47,295 nucleotides of DNA from Rhodopila globiformis (GCF_002937115.1 NZ_NHRY01000063.1:1-47295), one strand, 5' to 3'. Numbered from the stretch's first letter, positions 33,218 through 42,706 are shown. Program-made: numbers and translations. The notes: generated by a model from the letters alone, not told the origin.

Positions 33218-34594
33218 CTACCCCTCCACCGTCACGCCACGCTGCGTCCCCGGCACGGCGTCATGCGTATGGGCGTATTCTTCCGAGATATCCTTGTTCG
33301 TGTAGTCGCGCAGCGCCGCCGTCGCCGCCAGGCTGACGCAGGCGCAGAACACGATGAACCCGGCGACCGCGTAGCCGGAGTGGGTGCGCGCATACAGCCA
33401 TGTCGCGATCAGCGGCGCCGGCCCGCCCGCGATGACCGAGGACAACTGGTAACCCAGCGAAGCGCCGCTGTAGCGCAGCCGCCCGGTGAAGCTCTCGGCG
33501 ATCAGCGCCGCCTGCGGGCCGTACAGCACGTCGTGCGGAATCAGCGACAGGATGATGGCCAGGAAAACCAGCGCGATCGAGCCGGTGTTCAGCAGCGCGA
33601 AGTAGATGACGCCATAAACCCCCGTCATCGCCGCGCCGATCATGTAGACGCGCTTGCGCCCGAACCGGTCCGACAGGTGGCCCGCGTAGGGAATGGTGAA
33701 GAACGACACCAGCGAGGCGCACAGCACGGCGACCAGCAGCAGGTCGCGCGAAACCCCCAGCGCCCCGGTGCCATAGGCGAAGACGAAGGCGGTGAAGATA
33801 TAGAACGGTGCCTGCTCGGCCATCCGCGCCAGGGCGGTCAGGATGATCTCCTTCGGCTGCCGGCGGATCACCTCCAGCGCCGGCGCCTTTTCCACCCGTT
33901 CCTCCTCCACCAGCCGGCGGAAGGTCGGCGTTTCCTCGATACCCAGCCGGATCCACAGGCCGATGCCGACCAACACGATGCTGATCAGGAAGGGGATGCG
34001 CCAGCCCCAGGTCAGGAAGGCGGCGCCCGCGGCCCAGCTGCACACCAGCACGGCCAGGTTCGCCAGGAACAGCCCGGCCGGCACGCCGAACTGCGGCCAG
34101 GAGGCGACGAAGCCGCGGTGCTTGCTGGTCCGCGCCCACTCCATCGCCAGCAGCACGGAGCCGCCCCACTCGCCGCCGACGCCGACGCCCTGCACGAAGC
34201 GCAGGAAGGTCAGCAGCGCCGCCCCCCAGATGCCGATGCGCGCATAGGTCGGCACCAGCGCGACCAGGCAGGTGCCAAGGCCCATCAGCACCAGGGTGGC
34301 GATCAGCGCCGACTTGCGCCCCATGCGGTCGCCCCAGTGGCCGAAGATCGCCGCGCCCACCGGGCGGGCGGCGAAACCGACGGCATAGACCCCGAACGCC
34401 TCCAGCGTGCCGGTCAGCGGGTCGGAGTGCGGGAAGAACAGCTTCGCGAACACCAGGCCGGTGACGATGCTGTAGAGGAAAAAGTCATACCACTCGATGG
34501 TGGTGCCGACCGTGCTGGCGATGATCGCGCGGCGCAGTTGACGGCGGTGCTCGGATTCCGGGAGTGGTGCCGCAGCAGGGCTGCCGGGGATCAT
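33218..34594 (-). CDS. MFS transporter, metabolite:H+ symporter (MHS) type
   Basis: A 458-residue inner-membrane transporter with 12 predicted segments. MHS-family signatures are STVGTTIEWYDFFLYS before TM1, GHWGDRMGRKSAL (motif A) after TM2, FLRFVQGVGVGGEWGGSVLLAMEW in TM4, and the repeat GHLSDRFGRKRVY in the second half. Relatives move dicarboxylates, shikimate, proline/betaine or alpha-ketoglutarate with protons; the substrate here is unknown. The start at 34594 has AGGAACG upstream. The frame stays open upstream to about 35077 but only through repeat DNA. Confidence 0.93.
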   Translation of the reverse strand: MIPGSPAAAPLPESEHRRQLRRAIIASTVGTTIEWYDFFLYSIVTGLVFAKLFFPHSDPLTGTLEAFGVYAVGFAARPVGAAIFGHWGDRMGRKSALIATLVLMGLGTCLVALVPTYARIGIWGAALLTFLRFVQGVGVGGEWGGSVLLAMEWARTSKHRGFVASWPQFGVPAGLFLANLAVLVCSWAAGAAFLTWGWRIPFLISIVLVGIGLWIRLGIEETPTFRRLVEEERVEKAPALEVIRRQPKEIILTALARMAEQAPFYIFTAFVFAYGTGALGVSRDLLLVAVLCASLVSFFTIPYAGHLSDRFGRKRVYMIGAAMTGVYGVIYFALLNTGSIALVFLAIILSLIPHDVLYGPQAALIAESFTGRLRYSGASLGYQLSSVIAGGPAPLIATWLYARTHSGYAVAGFIVFCACVSLAATAALRDYTNKDISEEYAHTHDAVPGTQRGVTVEG

Positions 34595-34871
34595 GGAACG
34601 TTCCTCGCCGTTGAAGGCGCAGCGGCGCGCGCTGCGCATCGTGTTCCGTGACAAACGCCCGGCAGGCCGCCTCGTTCCGCCTTCCGGCGCCGGCCGGAAC
34701 CAAACGAGTACATTTCCCCTGCCGTTTACGATTTCTTCATCATTTTGCGGTTCCATGCCGGGGCCACGGAAAAAATCGTGTGGCGCGATCATCCGTGGAA
34801 TTGTGTCATGTGCCTCCGTCTTCGCCGCCTGGACACGCCGTTCGCAGGCCGCCCGACGGCCCGGCTCGCCG

Positions 34872-35090
34872 CTACGGGATGCACACGTCCCGGAAACGGT
34901 CCGCCGCTGCGTTTCCCTTTCGTCATGGCCCGGCTTGTCCGGGCCACCTGTCGCGGCACAAGTGCTGGAATAGGTGGCCCGGACAAGCCGGGCCATGACG
35001 ATGGGGGAACGCTCTTGGCGCCCGGGCAAGCACTTGATTTTACGGTCATTTCCCACTCGTTTCCAGGATGTGTGCATTGCGTAGGGCTCG
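34872..35090. repeat. repeat C, copy 2, containing a complete family-A palindrome
   Basis: Nearly identical to 4192-4360 on both sides: ACGGGATGCACACGTCCCGG to TTTCCCTTTCGTCATGG, and GGAACGCTCTTGGCGCCCGG to GTGTGCATTGCGTAGGGCTC. The centre here keeps the full family-A palindrome with perfect 29-bp arms (34921-34949, 34972-35000), whereas the copy near leuA has lost the loop and half the arms. The gap 34595-35187 holds no gene. Confidence 0.88.
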
Positions 35091-35187
35091 CCGGGCGCGG
35101 GCGCTACGGCAGACAGGCCCGGGCCGGCGCGCGCCCCGTCCTGGCGGGCAGCGGCATGGCGCGGCCGCGCGCCGCGGCGGCAGCCCG

Positions 35188-37776
35188 ATGACCGCCGTCA
35201 GCCGGCGATGGTGGCTGCGGACCCTGAGCGACCTGCCGCTCGGCCGCAAGGTGGCGCTGATCCCCGCGCTCACCCTGCTGATGGCCAGCCTGATGCTGGC
35301 GCTGTTCGTCCATTTGGGCGTGCGCAACACCGCGGCGCTGCGCGCGCTCGACCATGCGGTGTACGAGCCGCTCAACCAGGCGCAGACGCTGAAGGACGAC
35401 ATCACCCGGCTGCATACGCGGCTGTTTGCGGTGCTCGCCATCGGCAACGACCGGGTCGATCCGGCGGCCCGGAAGGCCAGCGCCGCGGACCTGGCCGCGC
35501 GGCTCGATGCCACGGTGACGGCGTTCAACGCCTTCCTTGCCGGCAACGCCACGATCCCGCAGCCGCTGGCCGATCGGCTGCGGCAGGAGATGGGCACGTA
35601 TGCCGCCCGGCTGCGCGAGACGGCCGGCTTTGCCGCCTCTGACGCCAGCCATGGCGCGATGCTGGCGGGCACGGCCGACGCGGATTTCGACCGCCTGCAC
35701 GCCTATCTCGACGCCCTGGTACAGTTCCTGGCCGATCGGCGGGCGGCGCTGACGACGCAGGCCGTCGCCGCCAGCCTGAAGGCGCGCGAACTGATGCTGG
35801 GGCTGGGGCTGGGAACGGCGATGCTCGGCCTGCTCGGCTCGGTGGCAATCGGCCGCAGCATCGCCGGGCCGCTGCTGCGGCTGACGGTTCTGATGAAGCG
35901 CCTGGCCGGTGGCGACAGCGACTTCGTCGTGCCGGGCCGGCAGCGGCAGGACGAAGTCGGCGCCATCGCGCGGGCGATCGAGGTGTTCCGCGCCAACATC
36001 ATCGCGCGCCGGGACATCGAACTCGCGCTGCGGCGCACCAACCTGCAGCTCGACGCCGCGCTGAACAGCATGCTGCAGGGGATGCTGGTCTGGGGCCCCG
36101 ACTACCGGCTGCAACTGGTCAACGGCCGGTTCTTCGCCATCTGCGACCTGCCGCCACACGGCGTGCGGCCGGGCATGACGGTGGCGGAGCTGATCCAGGC
36201 CGGCATGGCGTTCGGGCTGTTTCCGGAGCAGAACCCGCGGGAGGTGCGCAGCCGGATCAACGGGCTGCTGAGCGCCCGGCGCTCGGTGCAGACCGAGATG
36301 GCGATGCGCCCCGGCCTGCGGGTGCAGGTGGCGTGCGAGCCGATGGCCAATGGCGGCGCCGTCATCACCCTGGAGGACGTCACCGAGAAGCGCCGCAACG
36401 AAGAGCAGATCGCCTTCATGGCGCACCACGACACGCTGACCGGGCTGGCGAACCGCGCCTTGTTCCGCGAATACCTGAACGCCGCGATCATGCGGCCCGG
36501 GCAACCGTTCGCCGTGCTGTGCCTCGATCTCGACCGGTTCAAGGACGTCAACGACACGCTCGGGCACGCTGTTGGCGACGAACTGCTGCGGCTGGTGGCG
36601 GGGCGGCTGCGCCAGTGCGTGCGGGATGGCGACATCATCGCGCGCCTCGGCGGCGACGAGTTCGCCATCGTGCTGAACAGCGCGGCCGGCGGCGCGGCAT
36701 TGGCGGTGTCGCTCGCCGAGCGGCTGATCGACTCGATCGGCGCGCCGTACGAGGTGCAGGGCCATTCCATCGTCATCGGCGTCAGCATCGGCATCGCACT
36801 GGCGGAACCGGACCTGCCGGGCGCCGAACTGCTGAAGCGCGCCGACGTGGCGCTGTACCGCGCGAAGGAGGAACGCGGCACCTTTGCCTTCTTCGAAACC
36901 GGCATGGACGAGGACCTGAGGGTGCGGCTGGGGCTGGAGGCGGACCTGCGGCTGGCGATGCAGCGCAACGAGTTGGCGCTGCACTACCAGCCGCTGTACA
37001 ACTTCGCCGCGGACCGCATCACCGCCGTCGAGGCCCTGCTGCGCTGGAACAGCCCGGCCCGCGGCAGCGTCCCGCCGGCGGAATTCATCCCGCTGGCCGA
37101 GCAGACCGGCCTGATCGCGCCGATTGGCCAGTGGGTGCTGCGCACTGCCTGCGCCGAGGCGGTAACGTGGCCCACGACGGTGCGGGTGGCGGTGAACCTG
37201 TCGCCGGCGCAGTTCCGGCACCAGCAACTGGTGGCGATCGTGCGCGACACCCTGGCGGAGACCGGGCTGCCGGCCGATCGGCTGGAGCTGGAAATCACCG
37301 AAACCGTGCTGCGCCAGGATACCGAGGCGGTGATGGCGACGCTGCACGGCCTGCATGAGCTGGGCGTGCACGTCTCGCTGGACGATTTCGGCACCGGCTA
37401 TTCGTCGCTGAACTACCTGCGGCGCTTCCCGTTCGACAAGATCAAGATCGACCGGTCGTTCGTGGGCGGCCTGATGCTCGTGCCGGCCGAGGCGGCGTGC
37501 GACGACACCGTCATGGTGGCGGCCAAGAGCGCGGCGATGATCGTGCGCGCCATTACCGGGCTGGGCGAGAACCTGGGCATCGCGACGACGGCGGAAGGGG
37601 TGGAGACGGCACAGCAGTTCGCCCAGATCCGCCACGAGGGATGCACCGAGGTGCAGGGCTACTTCATCAGCCCGCCGCGGCCGGCGGCGGAGATCGAGGC
37701 GCTGCTGCGCCGGCTGGACGCAACGCTGCCGATGCTTGCCGGCGGAGAGGATGCATCAGCAAGATGCGAAGCGTAG
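35188..37776 (+). CDS. membrane HAMP-PAS-GGDEF-EAL cyclic-di-GMP enzyme
   Basis: An 862-residue inner-membrane signalling protein. Order: TM1 (about 25-45), periplasmic helical sensor (about 45-195), TM2 (about 195-220, GLGLGTAMLGLLGSVAIG), HAMP (about 220-270), PAS (about 285-390, LQGMLVWGPDYRLQLVNGRFF), GGDEF (intact RLGGDEFAIVL near 487) and EAL (VEALLRW near 615, NLSPAQFRH, ELEITETVL, LDDFGTGYSSL). Both catalytic motifs look intact, so it may both make and break c-di-GMP; which activity dominates cannot be read. The signal is unknown. The start at 35188 was chosen because upstream codons are repeat-like. Confidence 0.95.
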   Translation: MTAVSRRWWLRTLSDLPLGRKVALIPALTLLMASLMLALFVHLGVRNTAALRALDHAVYEPLNQAQTLKDDITRLHTRLFAVLAIGNDRVDPAARKASAADLAARLDATVTAFNAFLAGNATIPQPLADRLRQEMGTYAARLRETAGFAASDASHGAMLAGTADADFDRLHAYLDALVQFLADRRAALTTQAVAASLKARELMLGLGLGTAMLGLLGSVAIGRSIAGPLLRLTVLMKRLAGGDSDFVVPGRQRQDEVGAIARAIEVFRANIIARRDIELALRRTNLQLDAALNSMLQGMLVWGPDYRLQLVNGRFFAICDLPPHGVRPGMTVAELIQAGMAFGLFPEQNPREVRSRINGLLSARRSVQTEMAMRPGLRVQVACEPMANGGAVITLEDVTEKRRNEEQIAFMAHHDTLTGLANRALFREYLNAAIMRPGQPFAVLCLDLDRFKDVNDTLGHAVGDELLRLVAGRLRQCVRDGDIIARLGGDEFAIVLNSAAGGAALAVSLAERLIDSIGAPYEVQGHSIVIGVSIGIALAEPDLPGAELLKRADVALYRAKEERGTFAFFETGMDEDLRVRLGLEADLRLAMQRNELALHYQPLYNFAADRITAVEALLRWNSPARGSVPPAEFIPLAEQTGLIAPIGQWVLRTACAEAVTWPTTVRVAVNLSPAQFRHQQLVAIVRDTLAETGLPADRLELEITETVLRQDTEAVMATLHGLHELGVHVSLDDFGTGYSSLNYLRRFPFDKIKIDRSFVGGLMLVPAEAACDDTVMVAAKSAAMIVRAITGLGENLGIATTAEGVETAQQFAQIRHEGCTEVQGYFISPPRPAAEIEALLRRLDATLPMLAGGEDASARCEA

Positions 37777-37880
37777 CGGTGATGGATTGGACCGGCTTCG
37801 AGGCCGATGGCCAGACCACGATCATGCTGTCGCTGATGACCCGGCACGGCCGGCATAGGCGTCCATTGCCCACCGGATGA
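37764..37880 (+). pseudogene. IS4-type transposase fragment
   Basis: About 38 codons read VAVMDWTGFEADGQTTIMLSLMTRHGR, matching the segment around the first catalytic Asp of IS4-type transposases common in alphaproteobacteria (MDWTxFDxDxxxTIxLSLxTxHGRA). It follows directly after the GGDEF-EAL stop. Nothing else of the element was found, so this is a small relic. Confidence 0.6.
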
Positions 37881-38587
37881 GGACGGAGCGGTGTCGCCAA
37901 TCATCACGAGCACGCGCAAGGGCGGCAAATCCCTGGAGGTCGCTCTGCTTCAGAAGCTGATTCACGAGTTTTGTCGGAAGGAAGGTATTTTCGGGATCAA
38001 CCAGTTGCCGGACGCCTCTCAGAAGCTTATGTGGATTGCCCCCGTGTCAACCGCCAATGGCCCGCCAGCGTTACGCAGCCCAGCGTTACGCAGCCCAGCG
38101 TTACGCAGCAATGTCGGTTCATGCAGTGCGGCATGGCGCACGTCAAAGCGGCAGACGCACGGGCACAGGCAGATCCGTTCCCACCCATCCTGTCTTTCCG
38201 GATTCGCCCCTTTTTCGTGAGTCCGCTCATTGTTTATCAATGAGTTGGACGAAAAAGTTTTCACTACAGAGGCTGATCCCGTTCCGATGGATGCGGCAAT
38301 ACCGCTTGCGCTCTGTACAGGTGGATTTCGTCGGCCTTTTTTCGCTCGGCCCGCCACGACGACATGCCTGTTCAAGTCTGGCCGACGGAACACACGCCTG
38401 GGAACAACGTAAGTCTTCACTACAGCCATTTTCGGCTCACCTGTCAAAAATTAGCGCAAAATATCAACCACTTACCATGTCTAAATCGAACCAAATCCGC
38501 ATTTCGGGGGTCGCATCCGGAAAGACGGGTCAGCCAGCCGGTGCCGGCACCGCGATGGCGGAAAATGGGCGAGGTCCGTTGCCTCAC
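37881..38587. other. 700-bp region of lower GC, no recognised gene
   Basis: A frame from 37891 (beginning VSPIITSTRKGGKSLEVALL) reads plausibly for 55 residues, then enters a 15-bp tandem repeat. The part 38215-38520 is AT-richer than the rest of the window and includes TGTTTATCAATGAGTTGG. Composition suggests foreign or relic DNA; no protein family was recognised. Confidence 0.4.
38066..38110 (+). repeat. three tandem 15-bp units
   Basis: Units CAGCGTTACGCAGCC at 38066-38080 and 38081-38095, and a third ending CAGCA at 38096-38110. The unit is a multiple of three and keeps the surrounding frame open. Confidence 0.9.
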
Positions 38588-38664
38588 CGTCATGGCCGGG
38601 CGTGTCCCGGCCATCCACCCCCACCGTTGAAGCGCAGATGGCCAGGACACGCCCGGCCATGACG
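38588..38664. repeat. family-A palindrome
   Basis: Arms 38588-38615 and 38637-38664 (CGTCATGGCCGGGCGTGTCC and onward) pair with one mismatch around a loop with CCACCGTTGAAGCGCA, the same loop type as 27716-27793. Confidence 0.85.
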
Positions 38665-38758
38665 ATGGGGAGACGACCAGGCTCCGTCCTGCCATCGGCG
38701 CCTGCGGGTCCGCATTTTCATAGGAGGACCGCAGCGGGCCAAAAATGGAAATTCATGG

Positions 38759-38897
38759 CGCCATCCGCACCAACCCGCGCGCTGTCCCCCTGACCCTCCG
38801 CGGCCCTCCGCAACCCTCAGTTCCTTCTCCGTGCGAACCAAAATACCCCATCAACCACGCTTTCCCCGCCGGTGAGGCACCATCCCGGCCTGCGGCC
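38759..38897 (-). repeat. dispersed repeat B, copy 2 (inverted)
   Basis: Reverse complement matches 40653-40800 and 25149-25290: shared strings are TTCGCACGGAGAAGGAACTG, GGTCAGGGGGACAGCGCGCG and GGTGCCTCACCGGCGGGGA. It lies 210 bases upstream of the flavin monooxygenase start. Confidence 0.8.
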
Positions 38898-39107
38898 AAG
38901 CCGGACCAGAAGCCCCCACGCACTCATCCACGCGGTGCCGGTTTTCACCCAGACCGCAAGCCACTCTCAAACGCCACTTTCCGCGTTCCGGCCCGCATGG
39001 GCCTACTGGCGGGTAGCCTCATGCTCCTGTATAGACCGCCAAGCTTCCGCATCCGGCAACGATCCGTGACGGCGCCATACCCGCAACCGACAAGGAAGAG
39101 CGAACCA

Positions 39108-40610
39108 ATGTCCGAGACTGCAACGCCGGCCAGACCTGCGTCACAACAAACCGAGCATTTCGACGTGCTGATCGTCGGGGCCGGCATTTCCGGCATCGGC
39201 GGCGCCTATCACCTGACGCAGCAATGCCCCGGCAAGAGCTTCGTCGTGCTGGAGACGCAGGACCATTTCGGCGGCACGTGGTGGACCCACCGCTATCCCG
39301 GCATCCGCTCCGACAGCGACCTGCACACCTTCGGCTATCGCTTCAAGCCGTGGACCAGCGCGCCGATTGCCACCGCCGAGGAAATCCTGTCCTACATGGG
39401 CGAGGTGATCGAGGAAAACGACCTCGCGCGGCACATCCGCTACCACCACCGGATCGACAAGGCGAGCTGGTCCAGCACGGAGAACCGGTGGACGCTGGAA
39501 GTGACGCGGACCGACAGCAACGAGACCGTCCGCCTCACCGGCAATTTCCTGTGGATGTGCCAGGGCTATTACCGGCACACGGACGGCTACACGCCGCACT
39601 GGGACGGCATGGAGACGTTCAAGGGCCGCATCGTGCATCCGCAGACCTGGCCCGAGGACCTGGACATCGCGGAAAAGAACGTGCTGGTCATCGGCTCCGG
39701 CGCCACCGCGGCGACCCTGGTGCCGGCGATCGCCGGCAAGTGCGCGCACGTGACGATGCTGCAGCGCTCGCCAACCTATTTCATCACCGGCCGCAATGCG
39801 ATCCCGCTGGCCGAGGAGCTGCGGGACCTGCAGGTCGACGAGGCGTGGATCCACGAGATCGTGCGCAAGAAGATCCTGCACGACCAGGACACGTTCACCC
39901 GCCGCTCCTTCACCGAGCCGGAAAAGGTGAAGCAGGAACTGCTGGCGATGATACGCGCCGAGCTTGACCCCGGCTACGACGTGGAGACGCATTTCACGCC
40001 GCGCTACCGGCCCTGGCAGCAGCGCATCGCGTTCGTGCCGGACGCGGACCTGTTCAAGGGAATCCGGTCCGGCCTGGCATCGGTCGTGACGGGCGAGATC
40101 GAGCGGTTCACCGAGACCGGCGTGCAGTTGAAATCGGGCGAGACGCTGGCGGCCGACATCGTCGTCACGGCGACCGGCTTCAACCTGAGCGTGCTGGGCG
40201 ACATCGCGTTTACCATCGACGGCAAGCCGATGGCGTTCGCCGATACGGTCACCTATCGCGGCATGATGTTCACCGGCGTGCCCAACCTGGTGTGGGTGTT
40301 CGGCTATTTCCGCGCCAGCTGGACGCTGCGGGCGGACCTGGTGGCGGATTTCGTCTGCCGGCTGCTGAACCACATGGACAGGAAGGGCGCGTCCCGCGTG
40401 ACGGTGGCGCTGCGGCCCGAGGACCAGGACATGCCGTTACTGCCGTGGATCGACACCGAGAACTTCAATCCCGGCTACATGCTGCGCGGCATGCACCTGC
40501 TGCCGAAGCGCGGCGACAAGCCGGAATGGGCGCACACGCAGGATTACTGGAAAGAGAAGGACGAGATTCCGGCGATCGACCTGGATGATGCGGCGTTCGT
40601 GTACGGGTGA
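39108..40610 (+). CDS. flavin-containing (Baeyer-Villiger-type) monooxygenase
   Basis: A 500-residue FAD/NADPH monooxygenase. FAD site VLIVGAGISGIGGAYHL (residues 21-37) and HFGGTWWTHRYPGIRSDSD, the class B fingerprint FKGRIVHPQTWPED (from about residue 171), and the NADPH Rossmann GSGATAATL (about 196). ATGFN near residue 350 is also typical. It probably inserts oxygen into a ketone or oxidises a soft nucleophile; the substrate is unknown. The ATG at 39108 follows AAGGAAGAG; upstream codons are repeat DNA. The gene is flanked by inverted copies of repeat B. Confidence 0.94.
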   Translation: MSETATPARPASQQTEHFDVLIVGAGISGIGGAYHLTQQCPGKSFVVLETQDHFGGTWWTHRYPGIRSDSDLHTFGYRFKPWTSAPIATAEEILSYMGEVIEENDLARHIRYHHRIDKASWSSTENRWTLEVTRTDSNETVRLTGNFLWMCQGYYRHTDGYTPHWDGMETFKGRIVHPQTWPEDLDIAEKNVLVIGSGATAATLVPAIAGKCAHVTMLQRSPTYFITGRNAIPLAEELRDLQVDEAWIHEIVRKKILHDQDTFTRRSFTEPEKVKQELLAMIRAELDPGYDVETHFTPRYRPWQQRIAFVPDADLFKGIRSGLASVVTGEIERFTETGVQLKSGETLAADIVVTATGFNLSVLGDIAFTIDGKPMAFADTVTYRGMMFTGVPNLVWVFGYFRASWTLRADLVADFVCRLLNHMDRKGASRVTVALRPEDQDMPLLPWIDTENFNPGYMLRGMHLLPKRGDKPEWAHTQDYWKEKDEIPAIDLDDAAFVYG

Positions 40611-40652
40611 GCAACGCGAGGCTTTCGAGCCCGAGAGTGGGGGCCTCTTGTT

Positions 40653-40985
40653 GCGGCATGCCGCGGTCGGGGATGGCGCCTCACCGGCGGGGACAGCTTG
40701 GTTGATGGCGTATTTTTGTTCGCACAAAGAAGAAGCCGAGGGTCATGGAGGGCCGCAGGGGATCAGGGGGACAGCGCGCGGGTTGGTGCGGATGCGGCTG
40801 TTGTGGCAGGCGGTTTCATCGATCCCGTCCCGCGGCGACGCCTGGCGGCGCATCGCCCGGCAGATCTGGTCGCGACGCACGCCGCGCGCAGCCCCATGAC
40901 TTCGTCCCTGTGGCCCTCCGTAGTCCTCTGCTTTCCTCTGTGGTTGCATATCTGGACGATCATGCCGCACGCCCGCCGCCCTGGG
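40653..40985 (+). repeat. dispersed repeat B, copy 3
   Basis: Begins CGGCATGCCGCGGTCGGGGA, contains GTTCGCACAAAGAAGAAGCC and GGGGGACAGCGCGCGGGTTG, and ends near GGACGATCATGCCGCACGCC. It matches both outer parts of copy 1 but lacks the family-A palindrome found there, and it is inverted relative to copy 2 on the other side of the monooxygenase gene. No gene was found in 40611-41045. Confidence 0.75.
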
Positions 40986-41045
40986 CGCTGCCCAGCCGAA
41001 CAGGACGCGGTCTGATCGGCCCGGCAACGACCGCGCCCGCCGGCG

Positions 41046-41873
41046 TCACTCCAGCAGCAGCGGCAGGTATCGCGTCAGCAGCCCGTCGTGGTCCCGCAAC
41101 TCGTGCACGATGGTGAAATGGTTCGCTCCCGGCACGGGGATCAGCGGCCCCGGCCTGTGCGCCGCCGCGCGCCGCGTGTGCAGGTCCCGGCTGTCGGCGA
41201 CCAGCGGCGGCAGTTCCGCCGTGCCGTACGCGATCGCCAGCGTCTTGTTCACCGGCGGCAGCCGCAGCGGCGACAGAGTAACGATTTCCTCGTCGGTCAA
41301 CCGCAGCTTCTCGTTCAGGTAGGTGTCGCGCAGCGGCCCGAGCTCGAACACGCCCGAGATCGCCAACCCCGCCTTCACCAGCGGATGATCCAGGCACATT
41401 GCCGTCAGGTGCCCGCCGGCGGACCAGCCCGACAGCACCACCGGCCCGTTGATCCCGTGCGCCGGCCCATGCGCCGCCAGCCAGTCCAGCGCCGCGGTGA
41501 TCTCCGCCACGATCCGGGTCAGCGAGGCGTCCGGCGCCAGCGTGTAGCCGGGCAGCGCGGCGGACCAGCCGCGCCCGTGCGGGCCGGCGACCAGGTTGGC
41601 GAACTGTTCCTTGCTGTTGCGCTGCCAGTAGCCGCCGTGGATGAACACGATGCACGGCGCGTCGGGATCCGCCACCGGGAACAGGTCCCAGGTGTTGCGC
41701 GCCGCCTTGCCGTAGCGCAGGTCGAGGTGCAGCGGGTTGGTGGTGCGGAACACGGTCGAGGCAACCTCGCGCGCCGCGTTCAGCACCGGGCTGTCCGGCA
41801 CATGCGTGCTGTTGTCGTAGGCTGCGTCGCGCTCGGCCTGGCTCAGCAGGCCCCAGTTCGCCATGAAGCTCAT
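41046..41873 (-). CDS. alpha/beta hydrolase fold-3 (kynurenine-formamidase-like)
   Basis: A 275-residue hydrolase. IVFIHGGYWQRNSKEQFANLVAG carries the HGGYW oxyanion motif of the formamidase/hormone-sensitive-lipase-like group, LSGWSAGGHLTAMCL holds the nucleophile (Ser in GWSAG), and GANHFTIVHEL the His. The sequence resembles bacterial arylformamidase-type enzymes, but no tryptophan genes are adjacent, so an ester or amide substrate remains open. GGAAGG precedes the ATG at 41873. It is monocistronic. Confidence 0.88.
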   Translation of the reverse strand: MSFMANWGLLSQAERDAAYDNSTHVPDSPVLNAAREVASTVFRTTNPLHLDLRYGKAARNTWDLFPVADPDAPCIVFIHGGYWQRNSKEQFANLVAGPHGRGWSAALPGYTLAPDASLTRIVAEITAALDWLAAHGPAHGINGPVVLSGWSAGGHLTAMCLDHPLVKAGLAISGVFELGPLRDTYLNEKLRLTDEEIVTLSPLRLPPVNKTLAIAYGTAELPPLVADSRDLHTRRAAAHRPGPLIPVPGANHFTIVHELRDHDGLLTRYLPLLLE

Positions 41874-42140
41874 GCGTTCGCCTTCCGATGTCCGTCCATG
41901 ACCGGAGGACCGCGGAAGCGCATCACAGCAGCCGATCGGCCCGACGCGGTGCGGGCAGACGAACTCATGCCACGCCGTCCGTCCGGGACGAACGGCGCCG
42001 ATCGGCTGGTGCCTGGCGTGCCAGGCGGGGGGTATGGCTTGCGCGGATCGCTCATGCCGGGATGATGGCCGGGACCGGCGGCCGGTTCAAGCAGGCATCA
42101 ACCGGAGCGCCGGTCCGATGATGCGACCCGCGGGCGCAGC
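41874..42140. other. intergenic gap, nothing recognised
   Basis: GC-rich DNA with no convincing gene, repeat or hairpin seen. Confidence 0.3.
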
Positions 42141-42605
42141 CTATTGTTGCCGGATGTTGTTGTTTCCTTCGGACGAGCCGGACTGTTGCGAATCGTTCTG
42201 GGCCTGCTGGTGGTTCGGCTCCTTCAGGGCGGTGACCGCCTCGACGCTGTCAGGGCTGATCTGCATCAGCACCGGTTCGCCCTGGTGGTTGATGGCATGC
42301 ACGACGAAGGTCTCGGGCTCGATGCGGATGTGCGAGAAGCCAGCCTGCTTCAGTTCCTGGGTCAGCATCTGGCGTGGGCTCTTGCCGGACTGCATGGCCT
42401 GGTTCTGGCCCTGCATCGCGGAGGTTCCGTTATGATCCTGCCCCTGCATGGACGAGTTGTCGTTCTGGCTTTGCATCGCGGAACTTCCGCTCGGGCTCTG
42501 GCCCTGTGTGGCCGAGTTCCCGTTGTGATGCTGGTTTTGCGCGAAGGCCGGCAGCGCGAACAGGGAGCCGCAGGCGGCCAGTATCACGAGGTGATGGGTA
42601 CGCAC
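42141..42605 (-). CDS. secreted Gln/Asn-rich repeat protein
   Basis: A 154-residue protein with a signal peptide (VRTHHLVILAACGSLFALPAFA, cleaved after AFA). The mature start has four 10-11-residue units of the type SSAMQSQND/SSMQGQDH/TSAMQGQNQ (about residues 28-72). A compact C-terminal part follows (RQMLTQELKQAGFSHIRIEPETFVVHAINHQGEPVLMQI), looking like a small PepSY/DUF-type domain that reads as a fold. The tail is again Gln/Asn/Ser-rich. The start is GTG at 42605 with AGGAGAA upstream. Function unknown; repeat number may vary between strains. Confidence 0.8.
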   Translation of the reverse strand: MRTHHLVILAACGSLFALPAFAQNQHHNGNSATQGQSPSGSSAMQSQNDNSSMQGQDHNGTSAMQGQNQAMQSGKSPRQMLTQELKQAGFSHIRIEPETFVVHAINHQGEPVLMQISPDSVEAVTALKEPNHQQAQNDSQQSGSSEGNNNIRQQ

Positions 42606-42706
42606 GGGTTCATTCTCCTATAACCGGTTGGGTAGCCCCCGCAGAACGGCGCCCCGCCGGCCGCTGTTTCCTGACCTCGCCGTTACAACGTGGCCAGAAA
42701 GGCAAC

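Noticed and set aside
34595..35077. Upstream extension of the MHS transporter frame
   Set aside because: It passes through palindromic repeat DNA and lacks transporter features; ATG 34594 has a proper ribosome site and sits just before TM1.
35104..37635. Very long open frame on the minus strand opposite the GGDEF-EAL gene
   Set aside because: It is a coding shadow caused by high GC at third positions. The translation is low-complexity His/Arg/Gln-rich with no domain, while the plus strand encodes clear signalling domains.
38066..38110. Short CRISPR-like array
   Set aside because: The three 15-bp units are directly tandem without spacers, and no cas genes are present.
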